Below are positions 6,908-16,310 of a stretch of DNA of 64,000 bases, piece by piece. The position numbers and the translations under genes are program-made. The notes below the pieces were generated by a model, which saw only the letters and a program-made list of their open reading frames with translations, was not told the origin of the DNA and searched no databases. The DNA comes from Caulobacter sp. NIBR1757 (GTDB taxonomy: Bacteria > Pseudomonadota > Alphaproteobacteria > Caulobacterales > Caulobacteraceae): NCBI RefSeq assembly GCF_027912495.1, contig NZ_CP115463.1, positions 62,001-126,000 on the forward strand, written 5' to 3'. Every line of letters starts with the position of its first letter. The first letter of the stretch is position 1.

Positions 6908-8665
6908 ATGTCCACCCCCGACTCCCCTGTCGAATGGCGCGCCGATGGCCTGCCCGGGTCGCGGCTGTACGGGGACGTCTACTTCTCCAGTGAGGACGGC
7001 CTGGCCGAGAGCCGCGCCGTCTTCCTGGCCGGCTGCGGACTGCCCGGCGCCTGGGCGAACCGCCGCCAGTTCACGGTCGGCGAGCTAGGGTTCGGCGCCG
7101 GCCTCAACATCGCCGCCCTGCTCACCCTCTGGGCCGAAACCCGGCCGGCCGGCGCCCATCTGTCGATCTTCAGCATCGAGGCCCATCCGATGGCCGCCGC
7201 CGACGCCGCCCGGGCCCTGGCCCGCTGGCCCGACATCCAGCCGGCCGCCGCCGCGCTGATCGCCGGCTGGCCCGGCCCGGCCCGGGGTTTCCACCACCTC
7301 GACCTGCCCGCCTTCGGCGCCAGCCTCGACCTCGCCGTCATGGACGCCGCCGAGGCCCTGACCGCCTGGTCCGGCCAGGCCGACGCCTGGTTCCTCGACG
7401 GCTTCGCCCCCGCCGCCAACCCGGCCATGTGGTCGCCGCCGCTGATGGCCCAGGTCGCCGCCCGCTCCGCCCCCGGGGCCCGCGCCGCCACCTTCACCGT
7501 CGCCGGGGCCGTGCGCCGCGGCCTGGCCGAGGCGGGTTTCGCCGTCTCCAAGCAGCCGGGCTTCGGCCGCAAGCGGGAACGCACCGAGGCCGTCTTCCCG
7601 GGCCAGGCCGCCGAGCCGCCCCGCCCGAGCGTCGCCATCGTCGGCGCCGGCATCGCCGGGGCCGCCCTGGCCCGCGCCCTGCGCGCCCGGGGCCTGGAGC
7701 CCCAGCTCTTCGACGGCGCCGGCCCCGCCGCCGGGGCTTCCGGCAACCCTGCCGCCCTGATGACTCCCCGGCTCGACGCCGGCGACGGCCCGCCCGCCCG
7801 GCTGTTCGCCCAGGCCTTCCGCCATGCCGTCGCGGCGTACGGCACGGTCCCGGGGGCCATCCTGGCGCGCGGCGCCCGCCACCTGGCCGACGGCGAGAAG
7901 GACGCCGCCCGCCACCAGCGCATCGCCGCCAGCCCCCTGCACGACCCCGGAACCCTCACCCCCGAACCGGGCGGCCTGATCATCCACGACGGCCTCGTCC
8001 TCGACGCCGCCCAGTTGGTTCAGGCCTGGAGCGGCCCGGTCGATCGCCGCGCGGTCGCGGAGCTCGCGCCCAGCGAAACCGGCTGGCGCCTGCTGGACGC
8101 CGCCGGCCAGGCCCTGGCCGAGGTCGACGCCGTCGTCCTCTGCGCCGGCGCCGACAATCGCGCCCTGGCCCAGCTGCCGCTGCAGCCGGTGCGCGGCCAG
8201 TGCACCGTCGCGCGGGGCGCCGCCATCCCCCAGGCCGTCTCCTTCGGCGGCTACGCCGTCCCCACCAGAGACGGCGTCCTGTTCGGCGCCACCCACCAGC
8301 GGGATCGCACCGACACGACGGTCCTTGCCGAGGACGACCAGGCCAACCTCGCCCTCATCGCCACCCGCCTGCCCGACCTCGCCGCCGATCTCGCCGCCCG
8401 GCCCCTGTCCAGCCGCGCCGCCATCCGCGCCGCCACGCCGGACCACCTGCCCCTGGCCGGTCCCGTTCCCGGCCGCCCCGGCCTCTTCGTGCTGTCCGGC
8501 TTCGGCGGCCGCGGCTTCTGCGTCGCGCCCTTGCTGGCCGATCATCTGGCTGCAACATTGCTGGGCTATCCCTCGCCCCTGCCGGCCGATCTGGCCGACG
8601 CCGTCGATCCCGACCGATTTCGCCAGCGCGCCCTGAAGCGAACCTCGCCAAGCCCCGCGCGTTGA
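6908..8665 (+). CDS. mnmC: Bifunctional tRNA mnm5U biosynthesis protein MnmC
   Basis: 585-residue bifunctional enzyme that completes mnm5(s2)U34 in tRNA. The N-terminal SAM-dependent methyltransferase (MnmD/DUF752 type) covers about residues 1-235, with GELGFGAGLN as the SAM loop and DAWFLDGFAPAANPAMW. The C-terminal FAD-dependent cmnm5U demodification oxidase runs from about 241 (VAIVGAGIAGAALARAL) to the end (LSGFGGRGF). It is shorter than the E. coli protein (about 668) but keeps both domains. It acts downstream of MnmE and MnmG, which are encoded about 6-9 kb away. Start ATG 6908; in-frame sequence upstream is the palindrome array and not coding. Confidence 0.92.
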   Translation: MSTPDSPVEWRADGLPGSRLYGDVYFSSEDGLAESRAVFLAGCGLPGAWANRRQFTVGELGFGAGLNIAALLTLWAETRPAGAHLSIFSIEAHPMAAADAARALARWPDIQPAAAALIAGWPGPARGFHHLDLPAFGASLDLAVMDAAEALTAWSGQADAWFLDGFAPAANPAMWSPPLMAQVAARSAPGARAATFTVAGAVRRGLAEAGFAVSKQPGFGRKRERTEAVFPGQAAEPPRPSVAIVGAGIAGAALARALRARGLEPQLFDGAGPAAGASGNPAALMTPRLDAGDGPPARLFAQAFRHAVAAYGTVPGAILARGARHLADGEKDAARHQRIAASPLHDPGTLTPEPGGLIIHDGLVLDAAQLVQAWSGPVDRRAVAELAPSETGWRLLDAAGQALAEVDAVVLCAGADNRALAQLPLQPVRGQCTVARGAAIPQAVSFGGYAVPTRDGVLFGATHQRDRTDTTVLAEDDQANLALIATRLPDLAADLAARPLSSRAAIRAATPDHLPLAGPVPGRPGLFVLSGFGGRGFCVAPLLADHLAATLLGYPSPLPADLADAVDPDRFRQRALKRTSPSPAR

Positions 8666-8707
8666 CCTATCTTCGAGGCGGACGGGTTAAATCGGAGTGA
8701 GCATCAC

Positions 8708-9115
8708 ATGACCAAGACCCTGATCGCCGCCCTTCTGGGATCGGCGCTCCTCATCACCGGCGCCGCCGGGGTCGTCCAGGCCCAGCCGGCCAAGAAGGCC
8801 GTCAGCAGCGCCCGCACGGACTGCTTCTTCAATCGCCAGGTTCAGAGCTACACCGCCGCCAACGACGACAAGACCCTGTATGTGCGGGCCGGGAAGAACA
8901 CCTACCGGCTGGAGACCTTCAGCCGCTGCCTTGATCTCAGCAGCGCCCTGAACATCGGCCTCGACTCGCACCCGTCCAGCAGCATCTGCAGCGCGCTCGA
9001 CGTGACCATCGTCGTGCCCTCGAGCAGCATGGGTCCGCAACGCTGCGCCGTCCGGACGCTGGTCAAGCTGACGCCGGAACAGATCGCGGCCCTGCCCAAG
9101 GGCGACCGTCCGTAA
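8708..9115 (+). CDS. Secreted DUF6491-like protein
   Basis: 135 residues with a clear Sec signal peptide (MTKTLIAALLGSALLITGAAGVVQA is the hydrophobic N-terminus; cleavage near AQA-QP, about residue 26). The mature part has three cysteines spaced like small periplasmic proteins annotated DUF6491 in Caulobacterales (CFFNRQV, RCLDLSSAL, SSICSALD, RCAVRTL). The function is unknown. A GGAG ribosome site lies before the ATG at 8708, and a strong terminator follows. Confidence 0.75.
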   Translation: MTKTLIAALLGSALLITGAAGVVQAQPAKKAVSSARTDCFFNRQVQSYTAANDDKTLYVRAGKNTYRLETFSRCLDLSSALNIGLDSHPSSSICSALDVTIVVPSSSMGPQRCAVRTLVKLTPEQIAALPKGDRP

Positions 9116-9142
9116 GGTCTGTTATAATTCAATGTGTTAAGT

Positions 9143-9180
9143 GAACGCCGGGGCCGCAGAGCTCCGGCGTTCTCGTTTTT
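9143..9180 (+). terminator. Rho-independent terminator
   Basis: Stem GAACGCCGG / CCGGCGTTC followed by TCGTTTTT, 28 bp after the stop of the 135-residue secreted protein gene. It separates that gene from the creatininase-family gene. Confidence 0.88.
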
Positions 9181-9236
9181 GCGCCCGAGGCGGCGTAAGA
9201 GGTGGCCACCTTTCCGTTCGCGTAGACGAGATCCCC

Positions 9237-9986
9237 ATGCTGCTCGCCAAATCCACCTGGCCCGAAATCGAGGCCTTCCTGACCCGTTCCAGGACGGTCG
9301 TCGTCCCCATCGGCTCCAACGAGCAGCACGGACCCACGGGCCTGCTCGGCACGGACTGGATGTGCCCCGAGATCATCGCCCATGAGGCCCAGAAAGACCG
9401 GTCAGACCTGCTGGTAGCACCGACCTTCAACATCGGTATGGCCCAGCATCACCTGGGCTTCCCCGGCACCATTTCCCTGCGCCCCAGCACCTTCATGGCC
9501 GCCATCGGCGACTGGTGCCGGTCCTTGGCGGGCCACGGTTTCGAGCGGATCTATTTCCTCAACGGCCATGGCGGCAACGTCCACACCATCGAGGCCGCCT
9601 TCAGCGAACTTTATGCGGAAGCCAGTTTCGGCCGCGTTCCCAGAGGCTTCGCCGCGAAGCTGAAAAACTGGTGGGACCTCGACGGCGTCAACAGCCTGGC
9701 CATGCGGCAGTTCCCCACCGGCCACGGCAGCCACGCCACCCCGTCGGAGATCGCCGTCACCCAATGGGCCTACCCGGACGCCATCAAGACCGCAAAGTAT
9801 GACCCGCCGGTAGCACCGACGGGCCCGATCCGCGAAGCCGCCGATTTCCGCAAGCGCTTCCCCGACGGCCGCATGGGCAGCGACCCGGCGCAGGCGACGC
9901 CGGAAAAAGGCGGCGAGCTGGTGAAGCTGGCGGCGGAGAAGCTGCTGGCCGACGTCAAGGCGTTCAGCGAAGAGGTCGCGCCCTAA
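9237..9986 (+). CDS. Creatininase-family amidohydrolase
   Basis: 249-residue metal-dependent amidohydrolase of the creatininase family, which also contains mycofactocin MftE and FAPy deformylases. Metal-binding residues visible are E and H in GSNEQHGP (about residues 23-30), D in GTDW, and the conserved LNGHGGN loop, followed by GSHATPSE with the conserved His and Glu. The substrate is not assignable from sequence. ATG 9237 is where the fold begins (MLLAKSTWPEIEAFL); upstream in-frame sequence overlaps the terminator and is not coding. Confidence 0.88.
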   Translation: MLLAKSTWPEIEAFLTRSRTVVVPIGSNEQHGPTGLLGTDWMCPEIIAHEAQKDRSDLLVAPTFNIGMAQHHLGFPGTISLRPSTFMAAIGDWCRSLAGHGFERIYFLNGHGGNVHTIEAAFSELYAEASFGRVPRGFAAKLKNWWDLDGVNSLAMRQFPTGHGSHATPSEIAVTQWAYPDAIKTAKYDPPVAPTGPIREAADFRKRFPDGRMGSDPAQATPEKGGELVKLAAEKLLADVKAFSEEVAP

Positions 9987-10152
9987 CCTCCCTCCCCGAA
10001 TGGGGAGGGCAGACGCGCGGTTACGCGCGTCGGGTGGGGAAGTCGGTCACCGGTCTTGAAGAGGAAACACCGGGAAGTCGGACCGGCGGAATGGGGTGAC
10101 CCACTCCCCACCCGACCCCTTCGGGGCCACCCTCCCCATTCGGGGAGGGACG
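9987..10152. repeat. Interspersed ~170-bp repeat, family 2, copy A (inverted)
   Basis: Two-armed palindromic repeat. Arms end in CCCTCCCCGAATGGGGAGGG-type 20-mers and carry inner blocks CGCGCGTCGGGTGGGGAAGTCGG and its partner ACTCCCCACCCGACC, with a variable middle. It fills the space between the convergent creatininase and parB genes. It is in the opposite orientation to copies B (17981), C (21193) and D (29707), because the arm with the CGCGCG(G/T)TTACGCGCG hairpin comes first. Confidence 0.85.
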
Positions 10153-10155
10153 GAG

Positions 10156-11040
10156 TCACCCCGCCCGCGTCAGCCGCCGGCAGAGATCGTCCAGCTGCTC
10201 GAGCGTTGCATACTTCAGCCGCACCTCGCCCTTGCCGCCGGCGTCGCGGATTTCGACCTCGAGGCCGAGAATGTCGGCGAGGTCGCTCTCCAGGGCCGTG
10301 GTGTCGTGGTCCTTGACCGCCTGCGACGGCGACTTCGACGGTCCCTTCGGCTTCGGATCGCCGCCGTCCTTCAGCAGCGCCTCGGCCTGGCGGACGCTCA
10401 TGCCCTCGGCGACGATCCGCCGGGCCAGTTCCACCGCCTTGTCCGAACCCACCAGGGCCCGGGCGTGGCCGGCCGTCAGTTCGCCCTCGACCAGCATGGT
10501 CAGCACCGGCTGCGGCAGGTTCAGCAGCCGCAGGGCGTTGGCCACATGCGGCCGGCTCTTGCCCACCGCCTCGGCCACCGCCTCCTGGGTATGGCCGAAC
10601 TTCTCGATCAGCGCCTTGTAGCCGAGCGCCTCTTCATAGGGGTTGAGGTCGGTCCGCTGGACGTTCTCGACGATGGCGATTTCCAGCACCTGGCGATCGT
10701 CGAACTGGCGGACCAGGATCGGCACGGTGCGCAGGCCGGCGACCTGGGCGGCGCGCCAGCGGCGTTCGCCGGCGACGATCTGGAACTCGCCCTCCGCCCC
10801 CGGCATCGGCCGGGTCAGGATCGGCTGCAGGATGCCCTTCTCGCGGATCGAGGCCGCCAGGGCGTCGATGTCGTCGCGACTGAACGACTTGCGTGGCTGG
10901 TCCGGGTTGGCCCGGATCAGCTCAATCGGCGTCTCGCGCGCGCCGGCGATCTCATCGGCGGGCGCGGCCGCCTCGGCGGCATCCGCCTCGCCCAGCAGGG
11001 CCGACAGCCCGCGTCCCAGTCCCCGACGTCCTTCAGCCAT
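10156..11040 (-). CDS. parB: Chromosome partitioning protein ParB
   Basis: 294-residue ParB/Spo0J CTPase clamp that binds parS, spreads and recruits the segregation machinery; in Caulobacter it interacts with ParA, MipZ and PopZ. The N-terminal GRGLSALLGE motif binds ParA. The CTP-binding boxes are visible as GERRWRA (91-97) and ENVQRTDLNPYEEA (125-138). The parS-reading helix-turn-helix lies at about 148-175 (TQEAVAEAVGKSRPHVANAL). The C-terminal dimerisation domain follows an acidic/basic linker. The start is the ATG at 11040 that gives MAEGRRGLGRG. It sits 16 bp downstream of parA, and three matching parS sites lie within 4 kb. Confidence 0.97.
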   Translation of the reverse strand: MAEGRRGLGRGLSALLGEADAAEAAAPADEIAGARETPIELIRANPDQPRKSFSRDDIDALAASIREKGILQPILTRPMPGAEGEFQIVAGERRWRAAQVAGLRTVPILVRQFDDRQVLEIAIVENVQRTDLNPYEEALGYKALIEKFGHTQEAVAEAVGKSRPHVANALRLLNLPQPVLTMLVEGELTAGHARALVGSDKAVELARRIVAEGMSVRQAEALLKDGGDPKPKGPSKSPSQAVKDHDTTALESDLADILGLEVEIRDAGGKGEVRLKYATLEQLDDLCRRLTRAG

Positions 11041-11056
11041 AACCTGTTCTTTCTCT

Positions 11057-11902
11057 TTAATTTTTCTTGGCTTCGCGGCGTTCCCGCTCGCGACGCACAA
11101 CTTCCCGGGCCAGCTGCAGATAGGCTTGCGAGCCGGCGCACTTCAGATCGTAGATCAGCACCGGCTTGCCGAAGGACGGCGCCTCGCTGACCCGCACATT
11201 GCGCGGGATGACGGTGTCATAGACCGTGTCGCCGAAATGCTCGCGCACATCGCGCGCCACCTGTTCGGACAGGCTGTTGCGGCGGTCATACATGGTCAGC
11301 ACCACGCCCTGGATCTCCAGGGCCGGGTTGAGGCTGCCGCGCACCAGCTCGATGGTCCGCATCAGCTGGGTCAGGCCTTCGAGGGCGAAGAACTCGGTCT
11401 GCAGCGGCACGAACACCGCGTCGGCCCCGGTCATGGCGTTGACGGTCAGCAGGTTCAGCGACGGCGGGCAATCGATGAGCACGTAACTGTACTTGCCCGT
11501 GGCCCGCAGCGCCGACAGGGCGTCGCGCAGCCGGTAGGAGCGGCGCGGACTGGCCGCCAGCTCCATCTCCAGACCGGACAGGTCCGGGTCCGACGCCGCC
11601 AGGTCGAGCCCCGGCAGCACCGTCTGGATGGCCGCCTCATCGAGCGTTTTATCGCCCATGTAGACGTCGTACATCGTCACCTTGCGGGCCGCCCGCCCGA
11701 CGCCGAGACCGGTGGAGGCGTTGCCCTGCGGGTCGCTGTCGATCAGCAGCACCGACTCCCCGACCGCCGCCAGGGCGGTGCCGAGGTTGATGGCCGTGGT
11801 GGTCTTGCCCACCCCGCCCTTCTGGTTGGCGATGGCCAGCACGCGCAGCGGCCGGCCAGCGTCCGGGGCGGCGTTCGGTTTGGGGGCGGTTTCAACGTCC
11901 AC
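11057..11902 (-). CDS. parA: Chromosome partitioning ATPase ParA
   Basis: 281-residue deviant Walker ATPase that drives ParB-parS segregation by binding DNA in its ATP form. The deviant Walker A is QKGGVGKTT (about 27-35), with DSDPQGN next, Walker B LIDCPP, and VSEAPSFGKP near the C-terminus. The GTG at 11902 was chosen because GGAG lies 8 nt upstream and it gives an 11-nt overlap with rsmG. An in-frame ATG at 11935 would add 11 residues and a 44-nt overlap. The rsmG-parA-parB order is the usual alphaproteobacterial one. Confidence 0.96.
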   Translation of the reverse strand: MDVETAPKPNAAPDAGRPLRVLAIANQKGGVGKTTTAINLGTALAAVGESVLLIDSDPQGNASTGLGVGRAARKVTMYDVYMGDKTLDEAAIQTVLPGLDLAASDPDLSGLEMELAASPRRSYRLRDALSALRATGKYSYVLIDCPPSLNLLTVNAMTGADAVFVPLQTEFFALEGLTQLMRTIELVRGSLNPALEIQGVVLTMYDRRNSLSEQVARDVREHFGDTVYDTVIPRNVRVSEAPSFGKPVLIYDLKCAGSQAYLQLAREVVRRERERREAKKN

Positions 11903-12533
11903 GCTTCGCACTCCGGATATCGACGATCCGGCCATCCGGATCGCTAAGGCTCTGAATCAGGGCCGCGTCGAGTTTCCAGCCGGCGCCCCGCGCCTCGGCC
12001 AGCTCGGTCTCGGCCGCCTGCCCCTTGAGGAACAGGCCGCGGGCGCCGCGCTTCAGACAGGGTTCGGCGAAGCCCAGCAGCTTGGGCAGCGCGGCCACGG
12101 CTCGCGCCGTCACCACATCGACCTCGATCCTGACGTCCTCGGCCCGGGCATTGTGCACCGTGGCTGGGAGGCCAAGCTCCGAAACCACTTCCGACAGGAA
12201 GCGGCAGCGTTTGGCCAGGCTCTCAACCAGGTGGACCTGGGCGCCCTCCCGGCCTTTCAGCAGTATGGCCAGGACCAACCCGGGCAGACCGGCCCCGGTC
12301 CCGAGGTCTGCCCACCGCAGGGCGTCCGGAGCCAGCCTGATCAGCTGGGCGCTGTCCAGGGCATGGCGCGACCAGAAGACGGCCATGGCCGAGGGCCCGA
12401 CCAGGTTCATCCGGCTGTTCCAGTCCTCGAGCATGGCCCGGTAACGCTCCAGATCGGCGATGTGGTCGGAGGTCGCGCCGATCGCATCGGCCAGGCCTTG
12501 CGGGCTTTCGGTTTTCAGGGGTTCAAGCAGCAC
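11892..12533 (-). CDS. rsmG: 16S rRNA (guanine-N7) methyltransferase RsmG
   Basis: 213-residue SAM-dependent methyltransferase that makes m7G at position 527 of 16S rRNA (E. coli numbering). The SAM loop is [16 protein letters not shown] (about residues 74-89), followed by LVESLAKRC and the catalytic-region AEDV and TARAVA motifs. Length is typical of the family (about 200-215). It overlaps mnmG by 11 nt and parA by 11 nt, so translation is probably coupled through the mnmG-rsmG-parA-parB operon. Confidence 0.95.
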   Translation of the reverse strand: MLLEPLKTESPQGLADAIGATSDHIADLERYRAMLEDWNSRMNLVGPSAMAVFWSRHALDSAQLIRLAPDALRWADLGTGAGLPGLVLAILLKGREGAQVHLVESLAKRCRFLSEVVSELGLPATVHNARAEDVRIEVDVVTARAVAALPKLLGFAEPCLKRGARGLFLKGQAAETELAEARGAGWKLDAALIQSLSDPDGRIVDIRSAKRGR

Positions 12534-14373
12534 GGGCGCGCCGCACGTGAGCCAGCAGGGCGGTGATGGCGCCGGGGGTGACGCCCTCGATGCGGGCCGC
12601 CTGGCCGAGGGTCAGGGGTTGGACCCGCACCAGCTTCTCACGCACCTCGTTGGACAGGCCGCCGATGGCCCCGTAGTCGAGGTCGGCCGGCAGCCGCAGG
12701 TTTTCGTCACGCCGGAAGGCGTCGACGTCGGCCTGCTGGCGGTCGAGATAGCCGCTGTAGGCCGCGTCGATCTCGACCTGCTCGCGCACGGCCGGGGCCC
12801 AGTCGCCGATCTGCGGCCAGATCGCCGTCAGCCGGTCGAGGGTGACTTCCGGATAGGCCAGCAGCTGGCCGACATCGCGCCGCTGGCCGTCGGCCTTGAC
12901 TGGCAGGTCCAGTTTCTGGGCCTCCGACGGCGTCAGGGTGTGGCTTCTGGCGAAGTCGCGCGCCTCGGCGAGCTGCCGTTGTTTCACGTGAAACACCGCC
13001 GCCCGACCCGAACGCACGACACCGGCCTCGATGCCGCGCTCGGTCAGCCGCTGGTCAGCGTTGTCGGCCCGCAGGGTCAGGCGGAACTCGGCCCGGCTGG
13101 TGAACATCCGATAGGGCTCGGTGACGCCCCGGGTGACCAGGTCGTCGATCATCACCCCGATATAGGCCTCGTCCCGCGCGAACTCGACCGCGTCAGAGCC
13201 GGCAGCGGCTCGCGCCGCATTCAGCCCGGCCACCAGACCCTGGGCCCCCGCCTCTTCGTAGCCGGTCGTCCCGTTGATCTGGCCGGCCAGGTAGAGACCC
13301 GGCAACCGCTTGACCTCCAGGGTCGGGAACAGCTCGCGCGGATCGACGTAGTCGTATTCGATGGCATAGCCCGGCCGGAAGATGACCACATCCTCCAGCC
13401 CCGGAATGGTCCGCAGGAACAGGCTCTGCGTCTCCTCCGACACCGAGGTCGAGACCCCGTTCGGATAGACGGTCGGATCGTCGAGACCTTCCGGCTCAAG
13501 GAAGACCTGGTGGCTGGTCTTGTCGGCGAAGCGGACGACCTTGTCCTCGATCGACGGGCAGTAGCGCGGCCCGATGCCGGTGACCCGTCCGCCATAGACG
13601 GCCGACTCGCCCAGGCGCTCGGCGATGATCCGGTGGGTCTCGGCGGTGGTGAAGGTGATGCCGCACTGGATCTGCGGCACATCGATCCGATCGTTGAGGA
13701 AGCTGAACGGCACGGGCTCGGCGTCGGCGTCCTGCATCTCAAGCCGATCCCAGTGGATCGTCCGCCCGTCCAGCCGCGCCGGGGTGCCGGTCTTGAGCCG
13801 TCCCATGGCCAGGCCGCTGGCGTACAGCCGGTCCGACAGGCCGATGGCCGGCGCGTCGCCGACCCGACCGGCCGGGATCCGCTGCTCGCCCAGATGAATG
13901 ACACCCTTCAGAAAGGTGCCCGTGGTCAGCACCACGGCCCTGGCCCGCCATTCCCGACCCGAGGCGCCGACCGCCCCAACCACGACGCCGTCCTCGACGA
14001 TCAGGTCCTCGACCGCCTCGGCCTCGATGCTGAGGTTCGGGGTCGCGGCCAGTTCGGCCTGAATGGCCTCGCGATAGAGCTTGCGGTCGATCTGGCTGCG
14101 GGGCCCGCGCACCGCCGGACCCTTGGAGCGGTTGAGCATGCGGAACTGGATGCCGGCCTTGTCGGCCATCCGGCCCATGACCCCGTCGAGGGCGTCGATC
14201 TCGCGGACCAGGTGACCCTTGCCGAGCCCGCCGATGGCCGGGTTGCAGCTCATCTCGCCGATGGTTTCGATCTTGTGGGTCAGCAGCAGGGTGCGCGCGC
14301 CGAAGCGGGCGGACGCCGCCGCCGCCTCGCAGCCCGCATGGCCGCCACCGATCACGATCACATCGAAAGACAT
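12523..14373 (-). CDS. mnmG: tRNA uridine-5-carboxymethylaminomethyl modification enzyme MnmG
   Basis: 616-residue FAD enzyme (GidA) that works with MnmE to build cmnm5U34 in tRNA. The FAD-binding motif [10 protein letters not shown] lies at residues 8-17. The family signatures GPRSQIDRK and RLKTGTPAR are present, with [16 protein letters not shown] near 345-360 and a C-terminal helical domain. Length is typical (about 620-630). A perfect parS palindrome (12980-12995) is embedded in its coding sequence, read in frame as FHVKQ. It is transcribed toward rsmG-parA-parB. Confidence 0.97.
   Translation of the reverse strand: MSFDVIVIGGGHAGCEAAAASARFGARTLLLTHKIETIGEMSCNPAIGGLGKGHLVREIDALDGVMGRMADKAGIQFRMLNRSKGPAVRGPRSQIDRKLYREAIQAELAATPNLSIEAEAVEDLIVEDGVVVGAVGASGREWRARAVVLTTGTFLKGVIHLGEQRIPAGRVGDAPAIGLSDRLYASGLAMGRLKTGTPARLDGRTIHWDRLEMQDADAEPVPFSFLNDRIDVPQIQCGITFTTAETHRIIAERLGESAVYGGRVTGIGPRYCPSIEDKVVRFADKTSHQVFLEPEGLDDPTVYPNGVSTSVSEETQSLFLRTIPGLEDVVIFRPGYAIEYDYVDPRELFPTLEVKRLPGLYLAGQINGTTGYEEAGAQGLVAGLNAARAAAGSDAVEFARDEAYIGVMIDDLVTRGVTEPYRMFTSRAEFRLTLRADNADQRLTERGIEAGVVRSGRAAVFHVKQRQLAEARDFARSHTLTPSEAQKLDLPVKADGQRRDVGQLLAYPEVTLDRLTAIWPQIGDWAPAVREQVEIDAAYSGYLDRQQADVDAFRRDENLRLPADLDYGAIGGLSNEVREKLVRVQPLTLGQAARIEGVTPGAITALLAHVRRARAA
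12980..12995. promoter_or_regulatory. parS: parS site 1 (inside mnmG)
   Basis: Perfect 16-bp palindrome TGTTTCACGTGAAACA, the ParB-binding consensus of alphaproteobacteria, lying inside the mnmG coding sequence. Confidence 0.93.
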
Positions 14374-14478
14374 CAGACTCTCAAACAGGAGCGCCCCCGA
14401 AGGACGGGGGCGTTGGGAGAGCCTTATACGGCGCCGGGGCGGTCGGAGTCACGGGGAGTCGCCGAGAGTTGATCGCGA

Positions 14479-14494
14479 TGTTTCACGTGAAACA
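14479..14494. promoter_or_regulatory. parS: parS site 2 (mnmE-mnmG intergenic)
   Basis: Perfect TGTTTCACGTGAAACA palindrome in the 252-bp gap between mnmE and mnmG. Confidence 0.95.
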
Positions 14495-14607
14495 TCGGTG
14501 CCGGTCATCACCGCTCCAGGACCATCACCGTCCCGTCACCACCACCCACGGTCACCCGGCGCCGCCGCACCGTCATCACCCACGGGATCGCAACCCAACC
14601 AAGTCGG

Positions 14608-14623
14608 TGTTTCACGTGAAACA
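14608..14623. promoter_or_regulatory. parS: parS site 3 (mnmE-mnmG intergenic)
   Basis: Perfect TGTTTCACGTGAAACA palindrome, 113 bp between its centre-side edge and site 2, ending two bases before the mnmE stop codon region. The rest of the 14374-14625 gap shows no open frame or terminator. Confidence 0.95.
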
Positions 14624-14625
14624 CC

Positions 14626-15960
14626 CTATTTGCCGATGCAGAAGCTCGAAAACACCACATCTAGTATGTCTTCCGCCCCGATCCGCCCCGTCACCCGGGC
14701 CAGAGCCCTCGCCGCCAGCCGCACATCCTCCGCCGCCAGCTCGACCGCCGGCTCCAGCTCTTCCAGCGCCCGCGTCAACCGCGCGTGCGCCTCCCGCAAG
14801 CTCTCGCCATGGCGGATCCGCGTCGCCAGCGGCGCCTCGCCGCCGCCAAGCGCTTCGACCACCCGCCGCTCCAGCTCCGTGCGCACAATCCGGACGTCGT
14901 CCGTCGCCAGGGTCGAAATGGCAAGGCTATCCAGGCCAACCGCCAAAGCCTCTGTCCGATCCGCTCCCGCCGAAAGGTCGGCCTTGGTCAGCACCAGGAG
15001 GTCGCCCGGCCGCGCCAGCCCATAGGCCTGCCGCCAATCCCCCGAGGCCGACTGGTCGACGACCCAAAGCCGCAGGTCCGCCCTCTCCGCCCAGGCGCCG
15101 GCCCGCCGCACCCCCTCGGCCTCGATGGCCTCCTCGGTGTCGCGCACCCCGGCGGTGTCGGCCAGCAGCACCTTGTAACCCGCCAGCACCAGCGGAACCT
15201 CGATGACGTCCCGCGTCGTCCCCGGCGTCGCCGTGACAATCGCCGCGTCCCGCCCGGCCAGGGCGTTGAGCAGGCTGGACTTGCCGGCGTTCGGCGCCCC
15301 GATCAGCGCCACCCGGAACCCTTCCCGCACCCGCCGCCCGCGCCCCTCGTCGGCCAGCGCCTCGCCGATTTCGGCCAGCAGGGCCTCGAGCGGCGGCCGG
15401 GCCCGGTCCGCCACATCGGCCGGCAGCTCTTCGTCGGGGAAATCGACCGCCGCCTCCAGCATGGCCAGGGCCTGGACCAGCTGGCCCCGCCAGGTCTCGT
15501 AACGCCGCGACAGCGCCCCGCCCAGCTGCCCCAGCGCCTGACGCGCCTGGGCCTGCGTCTCCGCATCGACCAGATCGGCGACCGCCTCGGCCTGGGCCAG
15601 GTCCAGCTTGCCGTTCTCGAAGGCCCGCCGGGTGAACTCCCCGGGCTCGGCCAAGCGAAGCCCCCGGTCATGCAGCGCCTGCACCACCCCCTCGACGATG
15701 GCCGGCCCGCCGTGCAGGTGCAGTTCGACAGCATCCTCGCCGGTGTAGCTGCCCGGCCCTGGCGTCCAGATGACCAGCGCCTCGTCCAGCACCCGCCCAT
15801 CCGCCGCCCTCAGCCGCCGCAGCGAAGCCCGCCGGGCGGCCGGAAGCGCCTTGCCGGTCAGGCTTTCCAGCGCCCCGCCGCTACCCGGTCCGGACAGCCG
15901 CACGACCGCCACCGCCGCCCGGCCGGGCGCGGTCGCCAGGGCGAAGATGGTGTCGCTCAT
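14626..15960 (-). CDS. mnmE: tRNA modification GTPase MnmE
   Basis: 444-residue GTPase (TrmE) that partners with MnmG in cmnm5U34 formation. It has an N-terminal formyl-THF-binding domain (residues ~1-118, [20 protein letters not shown]) and a helical domain with the G domain inserted. G1 is [13 protein letters not shown]2 PGTTRD, G3 DTAG and G4 TKAD. It ends with the C-terminal CIGK motif, whose Cys is conserved. Length is typical (about 450). Its ATG overlaps the stop of the upstream DUF6489 gene by 4 nt. It is not next to rho here, unlike in most relatives. Confidence 0.96.
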   Translation of the reverse strand: MSDTIFALATAPGRAAVAVVRLSGPGSGGALESLTGKALPAARRASLRRLRAADGRVLDEALVIWTPGPGSYTGEDAVELHLHGGPAIVEGVVQALHDRGLRLAEPGEFTRRAFENGKLDLAQAEAVADLVDAETQAQARQALGQLGGALSRRYETWRGQLVQALAMLEAAVDFPDEELPADVADRARPPLEALLAEIGEALADEGRGRRVREGFRVALIGAPNAGKSSLLNALAGRDAAIVTATPGTTRDVIEVPLVLAGYKVLLADTAGVRDTEEAIEAEGVRRAGAWAERADLRLWVVDQSASGDWRQAYGLARPGDLLVLTKADLSAGADRTEALAVGLDSLAISTLATDDVRIVRTELERRVVEALGGGEAPLATRIRHGESLREAHARLTRALEELEPAVELAAEDVRLAARALARVTGRIGAEDILDVVFSSFCIGK

Positions 15961-16208
15961 TTGCCCTTGGAGCCGCCCATGGCGCCGGTGGCGGCGGCGG
16001 TCATCAGCTTGCGGAACTGCTCCTGCGCGCCCATGCCAAAGCTCATCCAGGTCTTCATCAGCTCTTCGGGCGCCAGGGCCGCCATATTGGCGTCCATCCG
16101 CTTCTGCATCTCGGCCATCATGTGGTCGTTCAGGGTGGTGACATCGGGCAGGCCGAGGAAGGTTCGCGCTTCCTGCGGGGTGCAGTCGATCTCGACGGTG
16201 ACCTTCAT
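15957..16208 (-). CDS. DUF6489-type small conserved protein
   Basis: 83 residues ([19 protein letters not shown] start). The family is small and alphaproteobacterial, often recorded as DUF6489; no biochemical role is known to me. It has an N-terminal beta-strand-like segment, then a helical Met-rich middle ([16 protein letters not shown]) and a Gly/Lys tail. Its stop overlaps the start of mnmE by 4 nt, so it is the promoter-proximal gene of the mnmE operon. The ATG at 16208 was preferred to a GTG at 16238. Confidence 0.75.
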   Translation of the reverse strand: MKVTVEIDCTPQEARTFLGLPDVTTLNDHMMAEMQKRMDANMAALAPEELMKTWMSFGMGAQEQFRKLMTAAATGAMGGSKGK

Positions 16209-16310
16209 GGGTTTCAGACTTTCTGCTAGCCGCCGCACACCTTTGTCATTGGGATGTGACGGGCCCCGCGTTTAAGTGCGGCAAATCAGTCAACGGAACG
16301 AGAGACGACC

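Noticed and set aside
10021..10150. CRISPR array suggested by repeated palindromic blocks
   Set aside because: Repeats are two inverted arms per locus, not evenly spaced direct repeats; no cas genes.
14374..14625. Small open frame between mnmE and mnmG
   Set aside because: No plausible start with ribosome site; the region is accounted for by two parS palindromes.
11101..15206. Several plus-strand open frames across parB-mnmE
   Set aside because: Low-complexity Arg/Pro/Ala/Gly shadow translations opposite well-recognised genes.
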